64,000 nt of DNA from Streptomyces sp. CB02366 (lineage in GTDB: Bacteria > Actinomycetota > Actinomycetes > Streptomycetales > Streptomycetaceae): positions 20,469 through 84,468 of the forward strand of contig NZ_LIVT01000016.1 in the NCBI RefSeq assembly GCF_001905905.1, given 5' to 3'. Numbering within the stretch: position 1 is the stretch's first letter; every line of letters begins with the position of its first letter. The notes under the pieces were generated by a model. The model worked only from the letters and a program-made list of their open reading frames with translations, was not told the origin of the DNA and did no database searches. Made by a program: the position numbers and the translations under genes. Below are positions 49,583 through 59,793 of the stretch, in pieces.

Positions 49583-51097
49583 GTGGCCGCGATGCAGCTG
49601 ACACGCACGCACCGCATACTCATCGGGGTCGTCATCGCCGGTGCGGTGGTCATCGCCGCGATCGGTTTCGCGGGTTCCTACGCCGCCGTGCGCGAGCTCG
49701 CGGAGGACAAGGGCTTCGGGACGTTCTCCCTGGTCTTCCCGATCGGCATCGACGCGGGCATCTGCGTCCTGCTCGCCCTGGACCTCCTGCTCACCTGGAT
49801 GCGCATCCCCTTCCCGCTGCTGCGCCAGACGGCGTGGCTGCTGACCGCCGCGACGATCGCGTTCAACGGGGCCGCCTCCTGGCCCGACCCGCTCGGCACC
49901 GCGATGCACGCGGTGATCCCGGTGCTGTTCGTCGTCGCCGTCGAGGCCGCCCGGCACGCGGTGGGCCGGATCGCCGACATCACCGCCGACAAGCACATGG
50001 AGGGCGTCCGCCTCACCCGCTGGCTGCTCTCGCCCATCCCGACGTTCAAGCTGTGGCGGCGGATGAAGCTGTGGGAGCTGCGCAGTTACGAGCAGGTCAT
50101 CAAGCTCGAACAGGACCGGCTGATCTACCAGGCCCGCCTCCAGGCCCGCTTCGGCCGCAACTGGCGGCGCAAGGCCCCCATCGAGTCGATGATGCCCCTG
50201 CGGCTGGCGAAGTACGGCGTCCCCCTGGCCGACACCGCCCCCGCGGGCCTCGCCGCCGCCGGCATCGAACCGGTGCTGCTCCCGCCGGTCGAGGCCCCCC
50301 GCCCCAAGGCGGAGCTGCCGTACGAGCCGCAGCCGCAGCCCCAGCGGGAGCAGGAGCAGGCGGGCGAACACCGGTACGGCCGCGAGCAGGGGTACGAGGG
50401 CGGCCCCGGGCAGGGCGGGCAGCAGCACCCCCACCCTCAGTCCCAGCAGCACCCCCACCCGCAGGGCCGGCAACACCAGGCGCAGGACCAGCAGTCCCTC
50501 CACCCGCAGGGCCAGCAGGCCCAGCCGCAGGTCCAGCAGCCCCCGTCGCTCCAGCAGGAGCCCGTCGTCCCGCCCACGCACGACAGCCCCTGGTTCGCGG
50601 CGCAGAAGCTGCCGGACACCGCCGCGCACCCCGGCGGGTACGACCCGCGACAGGGCGAGGGTCTGGAGCACGCCCCGGTGCAGATCCCCTCGGGCCCCGG
50701 CCGGACCCGGCCGCTGGGCGACGTGGGCACCATCGGTGCGGTCCCGCACCCCCGCCGCGAGGGCGCGCCGGAGCGCCAGGACGGAACCCCCGAGCACCGC
50801 GAGGACGTCGCGGAGCACCCCGAGGAGCCCGCCGCCCCAGCCCACGCCCCCGAGGACGCGCCGCAGCTGGAGGAGTGGTCCCAGGAGGACGCCGAGTTCG
50901 CGGACATGGCCTTCGAGGTGTTCAGCGCGTACACGGACGAGCAGGGCGACTACCCGAGTGCGGAGGTCCTGGAGATCCACCTCGCCGACCTCCGCGACGT
51001 CCGCCACCCGCACTCCCGGGAGCTGCTCCTGCGCCTGATGCCGGAGTTCAAGCAGGCGTACGTCCCGGCGCGGTCGGCGGCCGACCAGACCGCCTGA
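49583..51097 (+). CDS. DUF2637 (Spd-like) membrane protein with disordered linker
   Basis: 504 residues from GTG 49583, with GGAGGGG 7 bases before. The N-terminal half is a DUF2637 domain with four helices (about 10-28, 46-66, 74-95, 105-125), related to the Spd proteins that help plasmid spread in Streptomyces. A charged helical segment follows (KLWRRMKLWELRSYEQVIKL). Residues 240-420 are Gln/Pro/His-rich and disordered. The last 80 residues (from EEWSQEDAEFADMAFEVFSA) form a compact acidic helical domain of unknown role. No transfer genes are near, so a chromosomal function is likely. It converges on lysS. Confidence 0.8.
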   Translation: MAAMQLTRTHRILIGVVIAGAVVIAAIGFAGSYAAVRELAEDKGFGTFSLVFPIGIDAGICVLLALDLLLTWMRIPFPLLRQTAWLLTAATIAFNGAASWPDPLGTAMHAVIPVLFVVAVEAARHAVGRIADITADKHMEGVRLTRWLLSPIPTFKLWRRMKLWELRSYEQVIKLEQDRLIYQARLQARFGRNWRRKAPIESMMPLRLAKYGVPLADTAPAGLAAAGIEPVLLPPVEAPRPKAELPYEPQPQPQREQEQAGEHRYGREQGYEGGPGQGGQQHPHPQSQQHPHPQGRQHQAQDQQSLHPQGQQAQPQVQQPPSLQQEPVVPPTHDSPWFAAQKLPDTAAHPGGYDPRQGEGLEHAPVQIPSGPGRTRPLGDVGTIGAVPHPRREGAPERQDGTPEHREDVAEHPEEPAAPAHAPEDAPQLEEWSQEDAEFADMAFEVFSAYTDEQGDYPSAEVLEIHLADLRDVRHPHSRELLLRLMPEFKQAYVPARSAADQTA

Positions 51098-51140
51098 GGT
51101 ACGGCCCGGCCGCACGGCGGAGGCACGGCCCCGCGACACA

Positions 51141-51184
51141 CCGGAGGGCCGCCGCCCGGGGATTCCCGGGTGGCGGCCCTCCGG
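51141..51184. terminator. Bidirectional 20-bp hairpin terminator
   Basis: Arms 51141-51160 and 51165-51184 pair along 20 positions, with one G-U pair and a GATT loop, between the convergent DUF2637 and lysS genes. Confidence 0.87.
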
Positions 51185-51219
51185 CGTACGGGGCTCCGAG
51201 CGCCCGTCCGGGCGCGCCG

Positions 51220-52989
51220 TTACGCGCCCAGCAGCCTGCGCACCCGGTCCGCCCCCACCGCGAGCAGCAGCGTGGGCAGGCGCGGGCCCGTGTCGCGGCT
51301 GACGAGCAGGCGGTAGAGCAGGGCGAAGAAGGACCGCTGCGCGGCCTTCAGCTCCGGCGTCGGCTTGGCGTCGGGCTCCAGACCGGCGAGCACCTTCGGC
51401 ACGCCGTAGACGAGCGTGGTGAGTCCGTCCAGCGACCAGTGCGTGTCCAGCCCCTCCAGGAGGAGGCGCAGGGAGTCGCGGCCCTGGTCGTCGAGCGAGT
51501 CCAGCAGCTCGGTGTCGGGCTCGTCACGGACGATGGTGCGGGCCTCGGCCGGGACCTGGGTGGTGATCCAGCTCTCGGCACGGTCGAGGCGCGGGCGCGC
51601 CTCGTCCAGCGAGGTCAGCGGGTTGTCCGGGTCCAGTTCGCTGAGGATGCGCAGCGTCTGGTCCTCGGCTCCGGCGGTGATGTCGGCGACCGAGGCGAGC
51701 GTCCGGTACGGGAGGGGGCGCGGGGTGCTGGGCAGCTCCCCGGCCGCCGTGCGGACGGCGCGGGAGTGGGCGGCGGCGTCGGCGGGCAGCACGGTGCCGT
51801 CGGCGACCTTCCGGGCCAGCGAGTCCCATTCGTCGTACAGCCGCTGGATCTCCTGGTCGAAGGCGATCTTGAACGACTGGTTGGGCTTGCGGCGGGCGTA
51901 GAGCCAGCGCAGCAGCGGCGCCTCCATGATCTTCAGCGCGTCGGCCGGGGTGGGAACCCCGCCCTTGCTGGAGGACATCTTGGCCATGCCGGAGATGCCG
52001 ACGAAGGCGTACATGGGCCCGATGGGCTGGACGCCGTCGAAGACCTCGCGGACGATCTGGCCGCCGACGACGAAGGAGGAGCCGGGCGAGGAGTGGTCGA
52101 CGCCGCTGGGTTCGAAGATCACGCCTTCGTAGGCCCAGCGCATCGGCCAGTCGACCTTCCAGACCAGCTTGCCGCGGTTGAACTCGTTGAGCCGTACCGT
52201 TTCGGCGAAGCCGCACGCCGAGCAGGTGTAGTTCAGCTCGGTGGTGTCGTCGTCGTAGGAGGTGACGACGGTGAGGTCCTTCTCGCAGTTGCCGCAGTAG
52301 GGCTTGTACGGGAAGTAGCCGGCGCTGTTGCCGCTGCCGTCGTCCTCGTCGGCGGCGCCGGAGCCCTCGGCGGCCTCCAGCTCGGCCTCGTCGACCTTCT
52401 TCTGCTGCTGGGGCTTCTTGCCGCCGCCCTTGCCCTGGGCCGCCGCCGGGTCCTTCTTCGTCCGGTAGCGGTCGAGGACGGCGTCGATGTCGGCGCGGTG
52501 CTTCATCGCATGCAGGATCTGCTCGCGGTAGGCCCCGGCGGTGTACTGCTCCGTCTGGCTGATCCCGTCGTACTCCACGCCCAGCTCGTCCAGGGCCGCC
52601 GTCATGGCGGCCTTGAAGTGCTCGGCCCAGTTCGGGTACGCGGAGCCGGCCGGGGCGGGCACCGAGGTCAGCGGCTTACCGATGTGCTCGGCCCAGGACG
52701 GGTCGACGCCGGGGACGCCGTTGGGGACCTTGCGGAAGCGGTCGTAGTCGTCCCAGGAGATCAGGTGGCGCACGGTGTGCCCGCGGCGGCGGATCTCGTC
52801 GGCGACCAGGTGCGGGGTCATGACCTCGCGGAGGTTGCCGAGGTGGATCGGGCCCGAGGGCGACAGGCCGGAGGCGACGACGACCGGTTTGCCAGGCGCA
52901 CGACGCTCCGATTCGGCGATGACATCGTCCGCGAAGCGGGAGACCCAGTCGGTCTCGGTGCTGGTCTGACTCTCGGCCACGGTCGGCAC
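51220..52989 (-). CDS. lysS: Lysyl-tRNA synthetase, class I
   Basis: Charges tRNA-Lys. 589 residues of the archaeal-type class I enzyme: the HIGH-equivalent is SGPIHLGNLREV, the KMSKS-equivalent AKMSSSKGG, and a zinc-binding insert supplies CGNCEKD and CSACGFA. A low-complexity Lys/Gln/Glu/Ala insert (about 175-215) is not typical of archaeal enzymes. ATG 52989 diverges from argS across 249 bases. Most bacteria use class II LysRS, and many Streptomyces carry both; whether this is the only copy cannot be decided here. Confidence 0.92.
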   Translation of the reverse strand: MPTVAESQTSTETDWVSRFADDVIAESERRAPGKPVVVASGLSPSGPIHLGNLREVMTPHLVADEIRRRGHTVRHLISWDDYDRFRKVPNGVPGVDPSWAEHIGKPLTSVPAPAGSAYPNWAEHFKAAMTAALDELGVEYDGISQTEQYTAGAYREQILHAMKHRADIDAVLDRYRTKKDPAAAQGKGGGKKPQQQKKVDEAELEAAEGSGAADEDDGSGNSAGYFPYKPYCGNCEKDLTVVTSYDDDTTELNYTCSACGFAETVRLNEFNRGKLVWKVDWPMRWAYEGVIFEPSGVDHSSPGSSFVVGGQIVREVFDGVQPIGPMYAFVGISGMAKMSSSKGGVPTPADALKIMEAPLLRWLYARRKPNQSFKIAFDQEIQRLYDEWDSLARKVADGTVLPADAAAHSRAVRTAAGELPSTPRPLPYRTLASVADITAGAEDQTLRILSELDPDNPLTSLDEARPRLDRAESWITTQVPAEARTIVRDEPDTELLDSLDDQGRDSLRLLLEGLDTHWSLDGLTTLVYGVPKVLAGLEPDAKPTPELKAAQRSFFALLYRLLVSRDTGPRLPTLLLAVGADRVRRLLGA

Positions 52990-53238
52990 GTCCTTCTCTC
53001 GTCTGTCGTTTCCCGATGGGTACGGGCCATTCTCCCAGCTACCGCCCGCAGCGCGAAAACGGCTTTACGGCGGGCGGGGACCGCGGGGGCGACGCCTCGG
53101 AGCGGGTGGGCGCGCCGCCTCGTGCCGGACGGGGGCGACGCCCCCTGTCCGGGTGCGAGCGCCGACCGTAAAAGGCTTTGCGCCCCGTGGGATACTGGGC
53201 AGATCCCTTGTACCCCTACGGAAACGGCAGCCCGTCCC

Positions 53239-55032
53239 ATGCCTGAGCACGGCTCGGTCCCTTCCCTCGCTTCCTCGCTCCAGCAGCAGCTGGCGGACGC
53301 CCTGACGGCAGCACTGCCCGATGCCGGCGCCGCTGACCCGCTGCTGCGCCGAAGCGACCGGGCCGACTTCCAGGCCAACGGCATCCTGGCGCTCGCCAAG
53401 AAGCTCAAGGGCAACCCCCGGGAGCTGGCCTCCCGGGTGACGGCCGCGCTCCCGGCGGGCGAGCTGATCAAGGACATCGAGGTCTCCGGCCCCGGTTTCC
53501 TCAACATCACGCTCTCCGACCGGGCGATCGTCGAGACGCTGGCCGCGCGGGCCGCCGACGCCGCCGGCCGCCTCGGCGTTCCGGTGGACCCCGAGGCCGG
53601 GACCACGGTCGTCGACTACGCCCAGCCGAACGTGGCCAAGGAGATGCACGTCGGCCACCTGCGGTCGGCGGTCATCGGCGACGCGATGGTCAAGATCCTG
53701 GAGTTCACCGGCGAGAACGTGGTCCGGCGGCACCACATCGGCGACTGGGGCACCCAGTTCGGCATGCTCATCCAGTACCTGATCGAGCACCCGGGCGCGC
53801 TGGAGCACGAGGCGGGCGCGGCGGACGGCGCGAGCGAGGGCGAAGCGGCGATGTCGACGCTGAACCGGGTCTACAAGGAGTCGCGGGCCCTGTTCGACGC
53901 GGACGAGGAGTTCAAGGCCCGGTCCCGCGACCGGGTGGTGGCGCTCCAGGCCGGGGATCCCGAGACGCTGGAGCTGTGGCAGGGCTTCGTCGACGAGTCG
54001 AAGATCTACTTCCACTCGGTGTTCGACAAGCTCGACATGGAGATCAGCGACCCGGACATCGTCGGCGAGTCCGGCTACAACGACATGCTGGAGGAGACCT
54101 GCCGCATCCTGGAGGAGACGGGCGTCGCCGTCCGCTCCGAGGGGGCGCTGTGCGTGTTCTTCGACGACGTGAAGGGCCCGGACGGCAACCGGGTCCCGCT
54201 CATCGTGAAGAAGACGAACGGCGGCTACGGCTACGCGGCCACCGACCTCTCCGCGATCCGGAACCGGGTGCAGGACCTCAAGGCCGACACCCTGCTGTAC
54301 GTGGTGGACGCCCGGCAGTCGCTGCACTTCAAGATGGTCTTCGAGACGGCCCGGCGGGCCGGCTGGCTGAACGAGGACGTCAAGGCCGTGCAGCTGGCCT
54401 TCGGCACGGTCCTCGGCAAGGACGGCAAGCCGTTCAAGACCCGTGAGGGCGAGACGGTGCGGCTGGAGGACCTCCTCGACGAGGCGGTCGAGCGGGCCAC
54501 GGCGGTCGTGCGGGAGAAGGCCGGGAAGGTGGGCCTGTCCGAGGAGGAGATCGTCGAGAACGGCCGGTACGTCGGCATCGGGGCCGTGAAGTACGCGGAC
54601 CTGTCGACCTCCGCCGTCCGGGACTACAAGTTCGACCTGGACCAGATGGTGGCGCTGAACGGCGACACGTCGGTGTACCTCCAGTACGCGTACGCGCGTA
54701 TCCGGTCGATCCTGCGCAGGGCCGGGGACGCTGTCCCGGCCGCCCACCCGGAGCTGGAGCTGGCCCCGGCGGAGCGGGCGCTGGGCCTGCACCTGGACCA
54801 GTTCGGCGAGGTGCTGGGCGAGGTCGCGGCGGGGTACGAGCCGCACAAGCTGGCCGCGTACCTGTACCAGCTGGCCTCGCACCTGACCACGTTCTACGAC
54901 CAGTGCCAGGTGCTCAGCCCGGACAACGCCCCGGAGGTCGTCGAGAACCGGCTCTTCCTGGTCGAGCTGACCGCCCGGACCCTGCACCGGGGGATGGCGC
55001 TGCTGGGCATCCGGACGCCCGAGCGGCTCTGA
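53239..55032 (+). CDS. argS: Arginyl-tRNA synthetase
   Basis: Charges tRNA-Arg. 597 residues from ATG 53239. The N-terminal Add1 tRNA D-loop-binding domain (about 1-110) contains ANGILALAKKL. The HIGH motif reads NVAKEMHVGHLRS, followed by IGDWGTQFG. The anticodon-binding domain contains YAYARIRSILRR and ends with RTLHRGMALLGI. It lacks a clear KMSKS, as usual for this family. Divergent from lysS, so the two share a 249-base promoter region. The encoded protein is complete. Confidence 0.94.
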   Translation: MPEHGSVPSLASSLQQQLADALTAALPDAGAADPLLRRSDRADFQANGILALAKKLKGNPRELASRVTAALPAGELIKDIEVSGPGFLNITLSDRAIVETLAARAADAAGRLGVPVDPEAGTTVVDYAQPNVAKEMHVGHLRSAVIGDAMVKILEFTGENVVRRHHIGDWGTQFGMLIQYLIEHPGALEHEAGAADGASEGEAAMSTLNRVYKESRALFDADEEFKARSRDRVVALQAGDPETLELWQGFVDESKIYFHSVFDKLDMEISDPDIVGESGYNDMLEETCRILEETGVAVRSEGALCVFFDDVKGPDGNRVPLIVKKTNGGYGYAATDLSAIRNRVQDLKADTLLYVVDARQSLHFKMVFETARRAGWLNEDVKAVQLAFGTVLGKDGKPFKTREGETVRLEDLLDEAVERATAVVREKAGKVGLSEEEIVENGRYVGIGAVKYADLSTSAVRDYKFDLDQMVALNGDTSVYLQYAYARIRSILRRAGDAVPAAHPELELAPAERALGLHLDQFGEVLGEVAAGYEPHKLAAYLYQLASHLTTFYDQCQVLSPDNAPEVVENRLFLVELTARTLHRGMALLGIRTPERL

Positions 55033-55055
55033 CCCCGCCCCCGCTGTCCGTACCT

Positions 55056-55089
55056 CGGCCCCGGCTGCCTGAGAAAGGCGCCGGGGCCG
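55056..55089. terminator. Bidirectional hairpin terminator
   Basis: CGGCCCCGGC (55056-55065) pairs with its complement (55080-55089), with an additional GCCT/AGGC inner stem. It lies between the convergent argS and GvpU-like genes. Confidence 0.75.
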
Positions 55090-55105
55090 ACCGCGTGCGG
55101 AGGGG

Positions 55106-55546
55106 TCACTGCGGGCGGCCGAGCGCCCATCCCGACACGTCGGCGAGGCGTCCGCGCCACAGCGGCAGGGAGACGGGGGCCATGGCCCCGGGGACCAGCG
55201 TGACGTCCCGCAGGTGGATCCAGCGCGGCAGCCGGCTCGCCCCCGCCGCCTCCTCCTCGGCGCGCAGCTCCCGTACGCCCTGGTCGACGGTCTCCGGGAA
55301 CTCGGCGAGCAGGTTGGCCCCCTCCCCCTCGACCTGGCGCAGGCTCCTGGCCCACTCGGCCTTCCACTGCTCGTGCCCGATGACGTCCCCGTGCAGCAGG
55401 CCGCCGGGGTGGGTGAGGGTGAGGGGCAGGCTGGAGCGGGGGTCCTCGTCGAGGAGCTGGATGAGGAGCTGGAGCTGAAGGTCGGGCAGGGGTTCGGTGA
55501 TCACCGCGGCGGACGGTGCCGGAGAGGTCTCGGCGGTGGTGCTCAT
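55106..55546 (-). CDS. GvpU-like small protein
   Basis: 146 residues. The middle LQLLIQLLDEDPRSSLPLTL, then GGLLHGDVIGHEQW, and the C-terminal SLPLWRGRLADVSGWALG resemble gas-vesicle accessory protein GvpU, including its final WRG motif. No other gas-vesicle gene is near, so this orphan may have another role in the soluble cell. Starting at ATG 55546, just before the phospholipase D gene on the same strand, it lies 158 bases downstream of that gene. The family call is by eye and tentative. Confidence 0.5.
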   Translation of the reverse strand: MSTTAETSPAPSAAVITEPLPDLQLQLLIQLLDEDPRSSLPLTLTHPGGLLHGDVIGHEQWKAEWARSLRQVEGEGANLLAEFPETVDQGVRELRAEEEAAGASRLPRWIHLRDVTLVPGAMAPVSLPLWRGRLADVSGWALGRPQ

Positions 55547-55704
55547 GGGCCCTTCCCTTCACATGGCGGACGAGGGGTCGCCCTTCCCGCCTTCCCGCCG
55601 AACGCGGGACCACGCCCCCCCGCCCCGCCGGGGGCTGCGGGCGGAGGCCGGGTGTACGGCGCCGCCCGCCCCCCGCGGGCGTCGGCCGCACAGCCCCGCG
55701 GGGG

Positions 55705-56925
55705 TCAGAGGAAGCGGCGGATGGGCACGACGGCCGCTTCCCGGGCCCGCTGGAGGAGGTCGCGCCGCTTCCACCGGCGGTGTTCGATCAGCACGCTCTT
55801 CTCCCGGTCGTCGTCGAAGTGGCCGTCGAGGGTGGCGGTGAAGTCGCGGTCGAGGACGGCGAGCATGACCTCCTCGTCGTGGTCGAGGGAGCGCCGGTTG
55901 AAGTTGGTGGAGCCGATGAGGGAGGCGACCCGGTCCACGGTGATGGACTTCGTGTGCATCATCGTCGGCTGGTACTGGTAGATCTTCACGCCGCAGGCGG
56001 TCAGCTCCTCGTAGTACCGCTGCCCGGCGAGCTGGCAGACCCGCTTGTCGGTGTGCGGGCCGGGCAGCAGGATCTCGACCTCCACCCCGCGCCGGGCGGC
56101 GGCGCAGAGGAGCCCGGTGAAGTAGGCGTCGGGCGCGAAGTAGGCGGTGGTGAGGCGGACGCGCTCCTCGGCGGACTCCAGGACGACCCGGATCAGGGTC
56201 TGCATGTCCTGCCAGCCGAAGGAGGCGGAGCCGCGCACGACCTGGACGACCGCGTCCCCGTGGTGCTCCTCGGTGATGAACCGGTCGCGCTCGTCGAACA
56301 GCTCGTCGTGGCACTCGGCCCAGTTCTGGGCGAACGCGGCGGCCAGCCCGTCGACGGCGGGCCCGGTGACCTGGACGTGGGTGTCGCGCCACTCGTGCTC
56401 GTTGCGGGCGTCGCCGCACCACTCCTCGGCTATGCCGACGCCGCCGGTGAACGCGGTGCGCTCGTCGACGACGAGGACCTTGCGGTGGCAGCGGTGGTTC
56501 TGCTTGAGCGGCGAGAGGTGTAGGGGCTTGCGGAACCAGGTGACGGTGACCCCGGCCCGGTCCATCAGGTCGAGCTGGTCCTTCTCGATGAGCCGCGATC
56601 CGAACCCGTCGAGCATCAGCCGCACCCGGACCCCGGCGCGGGCGCGGTCGGCCAGCGCCTCGGCGAACTTGAGAGCGATGTCACCCCGCCAGTAGACGAA
56701 GGTCATGAGGTCCACGGTGTGCTCGGCGCCCCGGATCGCCTCCAGCATCGCGCCGAAGATCTGGTCGCCGTTACGGAGCGGGACGAGGGCGTTCCCCTCG
56801 GTGGCGGCTATGCCGATCAGCCGTTCCAGCCTGCGTCTGAGCCGGAGGCTCCGCCGCTCGCAGGTGCGATCGTCCAGGGCCGGTCGTTCGGCGACTTCGG
56901 GAGTATCAGCAGCAGTGGCGGACAT
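55705..56925 (-). CDS. Phospholipase D/cardiolipin synthase-like protein with two HKD motifs
   Basis: 406 residues. Two phosphatidyltransferase motifs: HRCHRKVLVVDERTAFTGG (first HxK) and MMHTKSITVDRVASLIGSTN (second). The N-terminus lacks the transmembrane segments of classical cardiolipin synthase, so it is a soluble or peripheral PLD-family enzyme, like the ClsB group, acting on membrane phospholipids. The ATG 56925 has AGGTGA upstream; the in-frame reading from 57090 is a non-coding leader. The proline- and arginine-rich C-terminus ends WKRRDLLQRAREAAVVPIRR. Confidence 0.87.
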   Translation of the reverse strand: MSATAADTPEVAERPALDDRTCERRSLRLRRRLERLIGIAATEGNALVPLRNGDQIFGAMLEAIRGAEHTVDLMTFVYWRGDIALKFAEALADRARAGVRVRLMLDGFGSRLIEKDQLDLMDRAGVTVTWFRKPLHLSPLKQNHRCHRKVLVVDERTAFTGGVGIAEEWCGDARNEHEWRDTHVQVTGPAVDGLAAAFAQNWAECHDELFDERDRFITEEHHGDAVVQVVRGSASFGWQDMQTLIRVVLESAEERVRLTTAYFAPDAYFTGLLCAAARRGVEVEILLPGPHTDKRVCQLAGQRYYEELTACGVKIYQYQPTMMHTKSITVDRVASLIGSTNFNRRSLDHDEEVMLAVLDRDFTATLDGHFDDDREKSVLIEHRRWKRRDLLQRAREAAVVPIRRFL

Positions 56926-57117
56926 GGTTTCACCTGGTGGGTACGGGGATGGGGCGGCCGTACACCGTCGTCGCTCGGCGGGGCACGGCTGCCGGGGCCT
57001 CGCAGACTGTACTCCCGAGTCCCGTCCGTGTGTACGACTGCTGTCGGACAGCGGCGGACGGGCCCGAGGGCTTCGGACCCCGGACCCCACCCCCCAGCAT
57101 GCCCCCGGAAGGCGGGG

Positions 57118-58626
<1,509 letters not shown>

Positions 58627-58884
58627 GACGGCGTTCCCCTTCCTCGTGCGTCCCGGAACGGCGTTCCAGGGACGCGGAATCCCCGCAGGTCACCGTACGC
58701 GTAGACGTTCCAGCATCCCCAATGGTTCGGCGGGCGTTGCGGCCGGAATCCGCCGTCCCACAAGCTCGGACCAGACCACGGCAGCACCGCTGCGGACCGG
58801 CCGCCCGAGGGGCCCGGCGCACCGTCCTGCCGGCTCAACTCAACTCATTCGTCGAGCACATCGAGTACGGGGAGAACCACCGCC

Positions 58885-59667
58885 ATGCGCACCAACCGCT
58901 TCCGCACCACCGCCCTCGCCGCCACCGCCCTCGTGGCCGCCCTCTCCCTCACCGCTTGCGGCGGCGAGGACGAGGCGATGGGGACCAAGCCGGCCGGCTC
59001 CGCGGCCGAGACGGCCGCCCCCGCGGCGACGAGCACCGACGACGGGACGAGCACCGACGCCACGAAGCAGCCGGAGTCGCCGGAGGCCGGGAAGCCCGAG
59101 ACGCAGACCGTCCCCGCCGGGGGCAAGCACGCGGGCGGCAACGGGAACGGCACCGGCACCGGCACCGGCACCGGCACCGGCACCGGCACCGGCACCGGCA
59201 CCAACCAGAGCAAGAAGCCGGAGGCCGCGCCGAACGCGGGGTCCTCGACGGCGATCCCCACCTGCACGCCCAAGAACTCCCGGGTCAAGGTCTCCTCGGT
59301 GAGCCGCCCCATCAACCACCTGCTGCTCACGGTGACCAACACCGGCTCCACCAACTGCGCCGCGTACTACGCCCCGTTCCTCCGCTTCGACGACGCGCAG
59401 GCCGTGTACCCGATCCTGGAGGACAGCAAGCCGCAGGCGGTCGTCACGCTCTCCCCGGGCGAGGAGGCGTACGCGGGCATCGCCCTCCTGGGCGAGCCGG
59501 GCGAGGACGCGCCGGTCAAGAGCGCCAACCTCGGCGTGATCACGGTCGACAGGAACAACCAGCCCAAGGGCGAGTTCACGGTGAAGCTCCCGGCGGGCAC
59601 CGTCACGGACAGCCGGGGCTTCGTCACCTACTGGCAGTCGGACATCGAGAACGCACTGATGTTCTAG
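58885..59667 (+). CDS. DUF4232 family lipoprotein
   Basis: 260 residues. The lipobox is SLTAC (Cys25). A Thr/Gly/Asn linker contains nine Gly-Thr repeats. The C-terminal DUF4232 domain (about 125-258) has CTPKNSRVKVSSVSRPI, a Cys in TNTGSTNCAAYYAPF, and a beta-rich end. The family is found on actinobacterial cell surfaces; ligand unknown. ATG 58885 is 258 bases from the divergent XRE membrane protein, and a shared envelope role for the two is possible. Confidence 0.83.
   Translation: MRTNRFRTTALAATALVAALSLTACGGEDEAMGTKPAGSAAETAAPAATSTDDGTSTDATKQPESPEAGKPETQTVPAGGKHAGGNGNGTGTGTGTGTGTGTGTGTNQSKKPEAAPNAGSSTAIPTCTPKNSRVKVSSVSRPINHLLLTVTNTGSTNCAAYYAPFLRFDDAQAVYPILEDSKPQAVVTLSPGEEAYAGIALLGEPGEDAPVKSANLGVITVDRNNQPKGEFTVKLPAGTVTDSRGFVTYWQSDIENALMF
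59149..59202. repeat. Hexanucleotide microsatellite in the DUF4232 gene
   Basis: Nine perfect GGCACC units encoding (Gly-Thr)9 in the linker of the lipoprotein. Change by whole units would keep the frame. Confidence 0.95.
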
Positions 59668-59717
59668 ATATCCCACGCGAACGCACCGCCTCGGGCCAGC
59701 GCCTGACCTGCCGTAAC

Positions 59718-59758
59718 CCTGCGCGACCCGTACAGATTTCTTGTACGGGTCGCGCAGG
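59718..59758 (+). terminator. Perfect 17-bp hairpin between DUF4232 and the next regulator
   Basis: Arms 59718-59734 and 59742-59758 are exact complements with a 7-base GATTTCT loop. It is 51 bases after the lipoprotein stop and only 35 before the next ATG, so it may end the first transcript or lie in the leader of the second. Confidence 0.8.
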
Positions 59759-59793
59759 CGTGAAGTGGTTTCCGGGGTGGGAGGGGGAACCCT

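Noticed and set aside
49414..53238. Upstream extension of argS giving an 1872-residue protein
   Set aside because: The extension runs through the DUF2637 gene in another frame and antisense to lysS; the argS homology and start are at 53239.
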